The translations under genes and the position numbers were made by a program. Shown here one piece after another: positions 1 to 6,788 of a stretch of 36,372 nucleotides of DNA; positions within the stretch are counted from its first letter, which is position 1; each line of letters opens with the position of its first letter. The DNA is from Planctomycetota bacterium (lineage in GTDB: Bacteria > Planctomycetota > UBA8742 > JACQVU01 > JANLHZ01), in the NCBI GenBank assembly GCA_024653775.1, contig JANLHZ010000061.1, forward strand, positions 1-36,372, in the 5' to 3' direction. The notes beneath the pieces are model-generated. The model saw only the letters and a program-made list of their open reading frames with translations, had not been told where the DNA came from and searched no databases.

Positions 1-1
1 T

Positions 2-38
2 TCTCTGCGAATCTCCGCGCTCTCCGCGTCTCGGCGCT
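2..38. repeat. degenerate 9-bp tandem repeat (TCTCCGCG type)
   Basis: About four units of roughly nine bases (TCTCTGCGA, ATCTCCGCG, CTCTCCGCG, TCTCGGCG) lie at the left edge, just past the broken end of the PIN toxin gene. The array may continue outside the window. It belongs to the same class of short degenerate arrays seen in other gaps here. No function is claimed. Confidence 0.55.
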
Positions 39-82
39 GAAGAACTGCGAGGACGCCGGTTTTGTAATTCAGGGAATGTGGT

Positions 83-271
83 TCACCGAACATTTACGCG
101 CGTATTCTTTCTTTCATCGGAATTCGCTCTTAAAACGCCATGAACAAGCTCTCCTGCCGTTATGACACTGATGCCAACGTCTTCATTGTGATCACGACTT
201 AGAACTTGCTTAGCTGCAAGTCCTTTACGCTCGAATGCGACGATGACCGAGGTGTCTATGATCACTCCCAT
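83..271 (-). pseudogene. truncated PIN-domain (VapC-like) toxin
   Basis: The 62-residue product begins like a PIN-domain ribonuclease: MGVIIDTSVIVAFERKG carries the first acidic residue (D6), and the stretch around ITAGELVHGVLRA holds the second conserved acid (E41). Family members run about 120-140 residues and need further C-terminal acids. Here the frame stops after SDERKNTR, and the remaining edge DNA is a nonamer repeat rather than the expected continuation. The start overlaps the antitoxin stop by 10 bases (ATGGGAGTGA), the usual antitoxin-first arrangement. I read it as a C-terminally deleted, probably inactive toxin. Family assignment is good; inactivity is inferred from the missing half. 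Confidence 0.7.
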
Positions 272-543
272 GAGCTTATTGTCCGAGGCAGAGTTTGGGA
301 TTTCCGAGCGTATTCGACATCTCTCGCAAAGTCCTCAGCGTCGTCACCGAGGGAAGGCAGGCTTTCGATTAGTTTCTTTAAATCTGAAATCTTTGTTACC
401 TTTGGTTCTGATTCTAACGGCTCAATTGTTGCCGCAGGTTTACCATCTTTAGTAATCGTGAACTTGGCTCTATTTTCGAGAACTTCTTCAAGAAGTTTAT
501 GAATGTTATTTTCTGCGTCTTCGGATGTGATTGTTTGCGTCAT
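262..543 (-). CDS. Phd/YefM-type antitoxin
   Basis: A 93-residue protein whose N-terminal half fits the Phd/YefM fold: a T-S-E-DA-EN-NIHKLLEEVLE helix followed by FTITKDGKPAATIEPLE, the classic 'k-G-kpvAvi' beta hairpin of these DNA-binding antitoxins. The C-terminal half (residues 50-93) is charged and presumably binds the toxin. It ends 10 bases inside the PIN toxin reading frame and begins 41 bases after the HD-GYP gene on the same strand, so it could be read from that transcript or from its own promoter. In this family the antitoxin-toxin complex normally represses its own operon. With the toxin truncated, it may be an orphan. Confidence 0.8.
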   Translation of the reverse strand: MTQTITSEDAENNIHKLLEEVLENRAKFTITKDGKPAATIEPLESEPKVTKISDLKKLIESLPSLGDDAEDFARDVEYARKSQTLPRTISSWE

Positions 544-584
544 CTTGTGCTCGGTTCCGCGGACGAGACTCCCGGCTCACCGAC

Positions 585-2123
585 TCAGAACAGTTTCAGA
601 AGTTCCTCGTCGCTCTGATTGAAGTCGATCGCCTTTTCTATTGTAACTCCGCTTTTATCGCAGAGATCAATGATTTCGGGTTCGTCGAGTCGTTTTTCTC
701 CGCGGAAGAATATCTTCACGACCGGCTTGTCGAAGTTATCGAAGTTCGACTGGATCACACGGGCGATGCTGGCGTCCGTCATCTGCACCCAGCTTCCGAT
801 CGGGAACAGACCGACGCATTTCAGCAGCGCCGTCACGATTTTCTTATCGAACTGTCCGAGCTTGGTCGCGCGGAGGATCGTCTCGACCGCCTTGTACGGA
901 ATCTGCGCCCCCCTGTGCGGCCTCGAATTGCAGAGCGCGTCGAACACGTCCGCCACGGAAATCACTTTCGCGAAGTCGTGGATGTCCGCCATCTTGAGGC
1001 CGCGGGGATAACCGGAGCCGTCGCCGCGTTCGTGCTCCTGGAACAGAACGACGCACGCGAGCTGATCCACCCCCTCGATGTTCTGCAGCAGCTTCAGCCC
1101 GATCGCGGGATGCTTCTTCACTCCCGCCATCTCCTGTGAAGTGAGCTTTCCCTTCTTCCCGACGATCTCCGGCTTGACGAGCAGCATCCCGACGTCGTGG
1201 AGCAGCCCGCAGACGCCGATCTCGCGGACCTGCTTCTCGGAATACCCGAGCGCGATCGCGATGTTCATCCCGACGATGGAAACGTTCAGCGAGTGGTTGA
1301 AAAGGAAATCGCCGCGTTGCTTCATCCGCGTAAGGCTTAAGAGGAAGTTCTGGTTGGTGAGCACTTCCTTCATAATCTTCTGGGAGAGTTCGCCGACCTT
1401 CGCGCCCTGCACGCCCTGATTGTTCCGAAGGTGCGAAAACAGGACTTCCGTCTCGTTCGTAAGGGTCTGGTAGAACTTCGAAAGTCGCTGCTTCTCGGAT
1501 TCGCTGAAAACGACCTTCATCTGCTTGCGCATCAGATTTACCAGCGTCATCGACGACGGGCGAACGTGGGCCTGCATCGACTTCTCCGCCTTCTCGACGA
1601 AGGAATCGCTGATCGGCTCGCCCGGCTTCACGGTCTTGGCGATGTCCGATTCGTCCGCTTTGCCTTCGAAGGTCTCGCCGTTCGCCTGCTTCTTCTGGAG
1701 GAGCCTCAGGTTTCGATTGAACGCGCTGACCTGCTTGAGCTTCAGTTCGCGGGAGTTCTTCTTGACCGCGACGTTCTGGATGTTGTTGCGGATGAGCGTG
1801 GTTTTGTAGTCGTCGTTTATGTACTGCCCGGACGGAACGAGAAGCTGTCCGGAGTTCGAAAACACAGGCTGGCTCAGCATGTCGCGGGCGGAGAGTCCGA
1901 TGACGCTGACCTGCTTATGGCGGACCTGCTCGCGGAACCTTTCCGGCTTGATCTTGTAGTTGTCGAGTGCGAAGACCTGCCTGATAGAGCTTTCGCGCAG
2001 AACCTGTATCAGGTCTTCGTCGATTATCTCTCCTCTCGCAAAAAGAAGATGTCCGGACTCGTGGTAAATCGGCCACCTGAGTGGCTCTCCGCGGGGGATG
2101 TCGGACAGTTTGATAAGCCGCAT
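585..2123 (-). CDS. HD-GYP domain protein (putative cyclic-di-nucleotide phosphodiesterase)
   Basis: A soluble 512-residue protein. The C-terminal HD-GYP domain (about 255-440) retains the signature residues: H277 in NHSLN, H309-D310 in LLHDVG, K316, H338, H364-E365 followed by RGDGSGYP, and D392 in ADVFDAL. By family knowledge this predicts hydrolysis of c-di-GMP or a related cyclic dinucleotide at a metal centre. The N-terminus has two copies of a roughly 40-residue motif (about 15-52 and 81-120), each of the form P-x-[YF]-x-x-SG-x-LL, then G-x-x-I, then a short helix ending I-x-x-V. I suspect a small regulatory or dimerisation module. A linker of about 130 residues joins the parts. The ATG at 2123 has no clear Shine-Dalgarno. 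It follows htrA on the same strand with an 84-base gap. Confidence 0.9.
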   Translation of the reverse strand: MRLIKLSDIPRGEPLRWPIYHESGHLLFARGEIIDEDLIQVLRESSIRQVFALDNYKIKPERFREQVRHKQVSVIGLSARDMLSQPVFSNSGQLLVPSGQYINDDYKTTLIRNNIQNVAVKKNSRELKLKQVSAFNRNLRLLQKKQANGETFEGKADESDIAKTVKPGEPISDSFVEKAEKSMQAHVRPSSMTLVNLMRKQMKVVFSESEKQRLSKFYQTLTNETEVLFSHLRNNQGVQGAKVGELSQKIMKEVLTNQNFLLSLTRMKQRGDFLFNHSLNVSIVGMNIAIALGYSEKQVREIGVCGLLHDVGMLLVKPEIVGKKGKLTSQEMAGVKKHPAIGLKLLQNIEGVDQLACVVLFQEHERGDGSGYPRGLKMADIHDFAKVISVADVFDALCNSRPHRGAQIPYKAVETILRATKLGQFDKKIVTALLKCVGLFPIGSWVQMTDASIARVIQSNFDNFDKPVVKIFFRGEKRLDEPEIIDLCDKSGVTIEKAIDFNQSDEELLKLF

Positions 2124-2207
2124 TTTACGTTGCTGTGCAAAAATGTGATATGAAGAGCCAATCTTCTAAAAGATATTCATTCCTTGTTCAACCGCCAACG
2201 AAATCAT

Positions 2208-3314
2208 TCATTCGCCTTTTGGTCTTTCGCCGGCCATAAGGTTTGTCGTGTACTCGCGGCCACGTCTCTCATACCTTATTTCGATTTCCGTCCCAGGCGT
2301 CAAAAAATTGACATAGGTGTAGAAATCCGACGTATTCCTCATCGGTTCGCCGTCGATGGAAACGATGATGTCGTCCGGACGAATGCCCGCCACGTCTCCC
2401 GGCTGTCCGGGAAGAACTGACCCGACGAGCACTCCGTCGCGTTTCTGGTTTTTGCGATAGTACTCGATGGAAAGTTCCTTCGGGATGAGGCCGATGTAGC
2501 CGTGATGAATCTCCGTACCGCTGAGGACAGAGTCGAAAACGTACTTCAGCGTGGACGAAGGTATCGCGAAGGCGACACCGGTATTGTAGCCGGTAGGGGA
2601 GGAAATCACGCCGACAAGGCCTACTACGGAGCCGGTAGCGTCTATCAGCGGACCTCCCGAGTTTCCGGGGTTGATACTCGCATCGATCTGGATCGCGTCG
2701 ATGTACCTGCGACGTCCGTTCTCCGGAAATGTGATCCGGTGAAGCGCGCTGACCATTCCGAAGGATATGGAAGGAAACGCGTCTCGCTTCGAGTGGTTGA
2801 ACGGATTCCCGAACGCAAGGATGAACTCGCCAGGGTTCAGGGTGCTCGAATCTCCGAACGAGATGAAAGGAAGTTCGATCTTGGTGTCGATCTTCAGTAT
2901 GGCGATGTCGCTTTCGTCGTCGCCGCCAATGTATTCCGCGTACATCGGCCTGTGGTCCGGAAGGGACACGATTATCGCGTTCGCGCGCTCGACGACGTGG
3001 TCGCAGGTGATGACGTATCCGTCGCTGCTGACGACCACCCCGGCGCCAGTGGTGATTTCGTCCGTGCCAGGGAAAGCCCTATTGTGTTCGACCGAAATAG
3101 TCGCAACCGCGGGAGCGCATTTCGAAATCAGCGCCTGCACGCCGAACATATCTCCAGAAATAGGGACCGCGACCATTTTCGATCTGTTCAGACTGAGCGC
3201 TTCTACCTCCGAGCTTTCCTGGGTCTCGGCTTCGGCGCAAGAAGAAAGAATCAGCGTCGCAAATGCAAGTATCGGAAAATGAGATCGGAACGCACGAATA
3301 GCAAAAATGTCCAT
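2208..3314 (-). CDS. HtrA/DegP-like serine protease, lipoprotein, one PDZ domain
   Basis: A trypsin-fold (S1C) protease of about 368 residues. I chose the ATG at 3314 over an upstream in-frame TTG at 3332 because it gives a cleaner signal sequence. Residues 1-26 form a signal ending in LILSSC, a good lipobox with C26 as the lipidated residue, so the enzyme is probably membrane-anchored in the periplasm. The catalytic triad is visible as H106 (ITCDHVV), D136 (DDESDIAIL) and S219 (NPGNSGGPL). One PDZ domain follows (about 270-362; GVLVGSVLPGQPGDVAGIRPDDIIVSIDG, quoted in part). DegP has two PDZ domains and DegS one, so the architecture is DegS/HhoB-like. Expected role: envelope protein quality control or regulated proteolysis. 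Confidence 0.93.
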   Translation of the reverse strand: MDIFAIRAFRSHFPILAFATLILSSCAEAETQESSEVEALSLNRSKMVAVPISGDMFGVQALISKCAPAVATISVEHNRAFPGTDEITTGAGVVVSSDGYVITCDHVVERANAIIVSLPDHRPMYAEYIGGDDESDIAILKIDTKIELPFISFGDSSTLNPGEFILAFGNPFNHSKRDAFPSISFGMVSALHRITFPENGRRRYIDAIQIDASINPGNSGGPLIDATGSVVGLVGVISSPTGYNTGVAFAIPSSTLKYVFDSVLSGTEIHHGYIGLIPKELSIEYYRKNQKRDGVLVGSVLPGQPGDVAGIRPDDIIVSIDGEPMRNTSDFYTYVNFLTPGTEIEIRYERRGREYTTNLMAGERPKGE

Positions 3315-3637
3315 TTGGTTTCCCGCAATCAAAAAGGGGACTGAAAATAGTACAAACTTACCTCAAATTCTGGCATGAAAACGCCCTGTAGTCAAAGCCA
3401 ACACGAACGCACTCAAAAGTACGCGAATCGAATGATAACAAACTAATGTCTGGGGCAAATAAACCGAACTCCCCCGTGAAAACGCAATTTCGATTCAATC
3501 ATAATTCAATTGGACATTTATATCAGCGCAGCTCGGCAAAGTCAATTGCCTCGCACATCTTGCACATGCCAGCTTGCAGACCGGATATGATCAATAGAAA
3601 GCAAACTCGTTTTCCGCCGCGGAAAGGATTCGAATAA
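3315..3637. other. divergent intergenic region, htrA to M61 peptidase
   Basis: About 320 bases, clearly more AT-rich than the flanking genes, separating two divergent genes. It must contain the promoters for both. The Shine-Dalgarno for the M61 gene is visible (AAGGA at 3625-3629, 8 bases before the ATG). I see no tRNA, convincing small gene or obvious hairpin here. A 63-codon plus-strand frame at 3446-3637 has an unstructured composition and I do not call it. Confidence 0.6.
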
Positions 3638-5458
3638 ATGAAAATTGACAACCTGCATTTTCACGTCGGTTTCGACCGTCCGTCTACCCACAAGCTCAAG
3701 GTCGCTCTCACTTTCACGCCTGCTGAAGTGGGGGAGACGATCATCCAGTTCCCGGTGTGGACTCCGGGGCATTACAAGATCAAGGACTACGCGCGGAACG
3801 TGATGGACCTCCGCAGCAGCCAGGGCACGACGCTCGAAAAGCTCGACAAGCATCGCTGGAAACTTTCCGTGAATGAAAAGCGCGAAGTGAAGATCGAGTA
3901 CGAAGTCTACGGCTTCGACCTCACGGTCCGTACCACGTACTACGACGACGAGTTCTGCCATACTCTCGGCTCGAACCTCTTTTTCGAGCTTCCAGATTTC
4001 AGCGGAAAAAGCATCGGACTGTCGATCGACGTTCCAGAGGGATTCAGGCTCGCATGCCCTCTTGATCCAGCTTCGAAGTCGGGAGGGCCTAGGACGGAGA
4101 ATTTCACGGCTCCGGATTTCGACGTACTATTCGACACGCCTTTCATCGCGGGAAAGATCGACGTCCGCGAGTTCGAGGCGGGCGGCGTTTCGCACAGTTT
4201 CGCGATGGTCGGCGGGACCGACGTCAATATCGAAACCCTCGTCCTCGACACGAAAGCGATCGTCGATTATCAGATCGCAAGCTTCGGCGGCGCGCCTTAC
4301 AAACGCTATCTGTTCATAATGATCTTCACGGATGGCTACGGCGGACTCGAGCACCTGAATTCGACGTCCCTTCTTGGCAAGGGATTCCTCCTCGGAGATC
4401 GCGAGCAGTACCACAAACTCATCGGGCTGATCTCCCACGAGTTCTTCCACGTCTGGAACGTCAAGCGAATCCGCGCGCAGGAGCTTGGGCCGTTCGACTA
4501 CGCGAGGGAGAACTATACTTCGCTACTCTGGCTGATGGAGGGCGTTACAAACTACTACGACGAGCGGATGCTCCTCGGAGCGAAGCGGATCACGGGGGAC
4601 GAGTATCTCGCTTACCTCGCGGACGCGTACAAGCGGTATTTGCAGCATCCGGGACGAAGGCACAAGACCCTCGCGGAGACTTCGATCGACACCTGGCAGG
4701 ACCAGTACATCCAGGACGAGTACTCGAAGAACCGCAGCATCAGCTACTATCTCCGCGGCGAGCTCGCGGCGCTCGTCTTCGACCTCCACATTCATCGTGA
4801 CACGAATGGCGAGCGCTCGTTCTTCGACGTGATGCTGAAGCTGTGGCAGATTTATCGCAGCGATCCGTCGCAGGGTTTTCCGGAGGAGATCGTGCGCCGC
4901 GGGATTGGCGAGGTCGCGGGCAGGGACTACCGCGCGCTCTACGATTCGCTCGTTCATTCGAAAGAGGATTATCCGATCGTCGACTCGCTAAAATTCGTCG
5001 GCGCGAATCTGCATCCGAAGCTTCCGGAAAAACCCGCGGGCGGGAGTGGCACGGCCGTCACGGCCGTGGAAACTCACGGGCAAGATGCCCGTGCCACGGA
5101 GAAAACCGAGGGCGATCTCGGCATCGAGTTCGAGGACGCGGGCGGGTTCGTGAAGATCAAGAACGTTCCGGACGGAAGCGCCGCGGACCTTGGCGGTCTC
5201 AGCGCGAAGGACGTCATCGTAGCCATCGACGAGGTGAAGGCGAACTCGCAGACCTTCGAAAAGCGGATCAGATCTACGCCCGCGGGGACGACGCTCAGAT
5301 TCTCGCTGCTTAGAAACGATCGACTGATAAGCGTCTCCGTCACGCTCGGCGCGGGTCCGGGATTCACGGATTACGTCATCGACACTCCGGATGATGCGGA
5401 CGATGACGCAAAGCGCCTCCGGAACATCTGGCTCTACGGCATAGACGCAAAGTCCTGA
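3638..5458 (+). CDS. M61-family (glycyl aminopeptidase-like) metallopeptidase with C-terminal PDZ
   Basis: A 606-residue peptidase. The N-terminal beta domain (about 1-170) includes FPVWTPGHYKIKDYAR, typical of M61. The catalytic domain has H267-E268-x-x-H271 in SHEFFHVWNVKRIR and E301 in EGVTNYY, giving zinc ligands H267, H271 and E301 with E268 as general base. A PDZ domain occupies about 495-585. The linker at about 468-488 is encoded by a 54-base palindromic repeat (separate entry) and reads TAVTAVETHGQDARAT. No signal peptide is visible, so it is probably cytoplasmic, although some M61 relatives are exported. The start is supported by AAGGA 8 bases upstream. It converges on the glycosyltransferase gene with only 35 bases between them. 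Confidence 0.93.
   Translation: MKIDNLHFHVGFDRPSTHKLKVALTFTPAEVGETIIQFPVWTPGHYKIKDYARNVMDLRSSQGTTLEKLDKHRWKLSVNEKREVKIEYEVYGFDLTVRTTYYDDEFCHTLGSNLFFELPDFSGKSIGLSIDVPEGFRLACPLDPASKSGGPRTENFTAPDFDVLFDTPFIAGKIDVREFEAGGVSHSFAMVGGTDVNIETLVLDTKAIVDYQIASFGGAPYKRYLFIMIFTDGYGGLEHLNSTSLLGKGFLLGDREQYHKLIGLISHEFFHVWNVKRIRAQELGPFDYARENYTSLLWLMEGVTNYYDERMLLGAKRITGDEYLAYLADAYKRYLQHPGRRHKTLAETSIDTWQDQYIQDEYSKNRSISYYLRGELAALVFDLHIHRDTNGERSFFDVMLKLWQIYRSDPSQGFPEEIVRRGIGEVAGRDYRALYDSLVHSKEDYPIVDSLKFVGANLHPKLPEKPAGGSGTAVTAVETHGQDARATEKTEGDLGIEFEDAGGFVKIKNVPDGSAADLGGLSAKDVIVAIDEVKANSQTFEKRIRSTPAGTTLRFSLLRNDRLISVSVTLGAGPGFTDYVIDTPDDADDDAKRLRNIWLYGIDAKS
5046..5097. repeat. palindromic repeat translated within the M61 peptidase ('GQDARAT' type)
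   Basis: Outer arms GTGGCACGG (5046-5054) and CCGTGCCAC (5089-5097) are perfect inverted repeats. Inside them, CACGGGC (5075-5081) pairs with GCCCGTG (5087-5093) around AAGAT, and ACGGCCGT occurs twice at 5051-5068. Palindromes of the form CACGGGCAAGATGCCCGTG are familiar to me as dispersed intergenic repeats in planctomycete-like and other genomes. Here the element is read in frame as part of an interdomain linker. A decayed relative lies at 20268-20289. Confidence 0.75.
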
Positions 5459-5462
5459 GCGG

Positions 5463-5480
5463 CGCGTCTTAGAGGACGCG
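5463..5480. terminator. hairpin between convergent genes
   Basis: CGCGTC (5463-5468), loop TTAGAG, GACGCG (5475-5480) lies in the 35-base gap between the M61 gene (+) and the glycosyltransferase gene (-). The stem is perfect but no U-run follows on either strand. It could be a Rho-assisted bidirectional terminator or simply one more dispersed palindrome. Confidence 0.4.
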
Positions 5481-5493
5481 GTCTATGACGACG

Positions 5494-6624
5494 CTATGAT
5501 TTGAGAATACTCTCGTAAACCTCCATCACGTTTTTCGCGACGACTCCTGTGTCGAAGTTCTCGCGCGCGTGCTCCGCGGCTTTTTGCGAGAATCGCTTGC
5601 GCTTTTCGGGATCGGCAATGAGATTATCGACCGCGTGGATGAACGCCTTTGCGGTTTCCGGAAGAACGTAGCCGTAAACGTTATGCGCGACCATCTCCGG
5701 AAGCATTCCCACGTTCGTTACGAGAGGCGGAACGCCGCACGCCATCGCCTCGCGAACCGCGCGGCAGCTTCCGTCGCTTCCGGGGACGAGGAACATCAGC
5801 GCGTCCATCGCGCGATACGCATCTACTAGATCGTCCCCCTTCTGATACCCCGGCGCAACGATCCGTCCTGCGAGAGAATCCCTGCGCATCGGTTCGAGCA
5901 GAACTTCCTCCGCGTTAGTCCCGCGGCCTATGACGAGGACAGTGACGTTCTCTCCGGACTCCTTGTAGTGCCGCGCGACGTCGAGCACGAGGTCCCAGTT
6001 GCGCTTTCGCTGGATCCGCGCGACGATGCCTAGGACGAACGCTCCGTCCGGAATTCCAAGTCGCGCGCGCGTTTCCGGCTTCGCGTCTCCCGGAGCAAAC
6101 CGCGAGCAGTCGATCGGGGTTTCGCCGCGGAAGAGTTTTTCCCGCGGGAACTCGAACCGTTCGCAGATTCCGTCGCCTACCTTCGGGGAGATAGAAATCA
6201 GCGCGTCCGTGAACTTTCGGAGGGCTTTTCCGTAGCGCCAGGATTTCTCAGGCATTTCGCCGTCATAGATGGTGCGGACGATCTTCGCTCCCGCCTGCCT
6301 CGCGGCGCTTCCGCCTATGAGGTGATCGTTCAGTTGGTGGGCGTGAACGACGTCGAAGCCGCGTTCCCTGATGAACTTCGCGAGCTTTGCAGAGACGCTG
6401 ACGTTTCCGAAAATCCTGTGGTGCTTGGTCAGATTGAACCCCAGCAGTGGCGTTATTCCGCGCGCGACCGCGTTATCGAACAGATCCCGCGGCGCACCCC
6501 GTGGCGACGGCTGGCAGGCGAATTCGACCTCCGCGCCGAGACCAGCGACCGCTTTCGCCACGAGCACCGCCGGTTCCGCGGGTCCGGTCCATTTATAGTT
6601 GCTGAACAGATGTAGAACTTTCAC
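5494..6624 (-). CDS. GT4-family glycosyltransferase (GT-B fold)
   Basis: A 376-residue glycosyltransferase. The N-terminal Rossmann domain begins MKVLHLFSNYKWTGPAEPAVLVA, with a glycine-containing acceptor-side loop, and has DVVHAHQLNDHL near residue 92. The C-terminal domain starts near LGIVARIQRKRNWDLVLDVA and carries GSDGSCRAVREAMACGVPPLVTN, equivalent to the E-x7-E donor-binding motif of GT4 enzymes but with S/D variation before REAMACG. Substrates cannot be deduced; a role in surface polysaccharide or glycolipid synthesis is likely. It has no membrane segment and no sugar-biosynthesis neighbours. The start is GTG at 6624 with no Shine-Dalgarno. Instead a five-unit heptad repeat ends one base upstream of it. 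Confidence 0.88.
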   Translation of the reverse strand: MKVLHLFSNYKWTGPAEPAVLVAKAVAGLGAEVEFACQPSPRGAPRDLFDNAVARGITPLLGFNLTKHHRIFGNVSVSAKLAKFIRERGFDVVHAHQLNDHLIGGSAARQAGAKIVRTIYDGEMPEKSWRYGKALRKFTDALISISPKVGDGICERFEFPREKLFRGETPIDCSRFAPGDAKPETRARLGIPDGAFVLGIVARIQRKRNWDLVLDVARHYKESGENVTVLVIGRGTNAEEVLLEPMRRDSLAGRIVAPGYQKGDDLVDAYRAMDALMFLVPGSDGSCRAVREAMACGVPPLVTNVGMLPEMVAHNVYGYVLPETAKAFIHAVDNLIADPEKRKRFSQKAAEHARENFDTGVVAKNVMEVYESILKS

Positions 6625-6625
6625 G

Positions 6626-6660
6626 AGTAGTCAGTAGTCAGTAGTCAGTAGTCGGTAGCC
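6626..6660. repeat. heptad tandem repeat (AGTAGTC), five units, abutting a start codon
   Basis: Four exact AGTAGTC units (6626-6632, 6633-6639, 6640-6646, 6647-6653) and a degenerate fifth (GGTAGCC, 6654-6660). On the minus strand the array ends one base before the GTG start of the glycosyltransferase gene and occupies the position of a ribosome binding site. The same unit recurs upstream of the DUF4330 gene at 32636-32649. Confidence 0.85.
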
Positions 6661-6669
6661 AGAATTTTT

Positions 6670-6698
6670 AACCATGGAACACACTGATTACACGGAAA
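6670..6698. repeat. degenerate 9-bp repeat, left copy of an inverted pair
   Basis: The segment reads approximately AACCATGGAACACACTGA then TTACACGGAAAT. It is an imperfect inverted copy of the segment at 6757-6784 (units TTCCGTGAC, TTCCGTGCA, TTCCGTGGT). The two copies bracket the terminator of the VIT/vWA gene. Confidence 0.65.
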
Positions 6699-6723
6699 TT
6701 TAAACTCTAAAACCGACAGCACA

Positions 6724-6758
6724 AATAAAAAAGGGTCGCCGTAGCAGGGCGACCCTTT
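6724..6758 (-). terminator. Rho-independent terminator of the VIT/vWA gene
   Basis: On the minus strand GGCGACCC's partner arm GGGTCGCC (complement of 6748-6755), a 7-base loop (6741-6747) and GGCGACCC (complement of 6733-6740) form a perfect 8-bp GC-rich stem, extended by A-T pairs. A run of at least six U follows (complement of 6727-6732). It lies about 30 bases after the stop of the minus-strand VIT/vWA gene. This is the best terminator in the window. Confidence 0.88.
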
Positions 6759-6784
6759 CCGTGACTTCCGTGCATTCCGTGGTT
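6757..6784. repeat. degenerate 9-bp repeat, right copy of an inverted pair
   Basis: Three nonamer units, TTCCGTGAC, TTCCGTGCA and TTCCGTGGT, sit between the VIT/vWA stop codon and its terminator. They are the inverted counterpart of 6670-6698. Confidence 0.65.
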
Positions 6785-6788
6785 CAGA

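Noticed and set aside
844-1056. 70-codon Arg-rich frame within the HD-GYP gene
   Set aside because: Out-of-frame shadow on the same strand overlapping the HD-GYP catalytic region.
3446-3637. 63-codon plus-strand ORF ending directly before the M61 start
   Set aside because: No Shine-Dalgarno or recognisable composition; most likely the M61 promoter region.
6626-6660. CRISPR-like array
   Set aside because: The unit is only 7 bases without spacers; it is a simple heptad tandem repeat. No CRISPR array or cas gene is present in the window.
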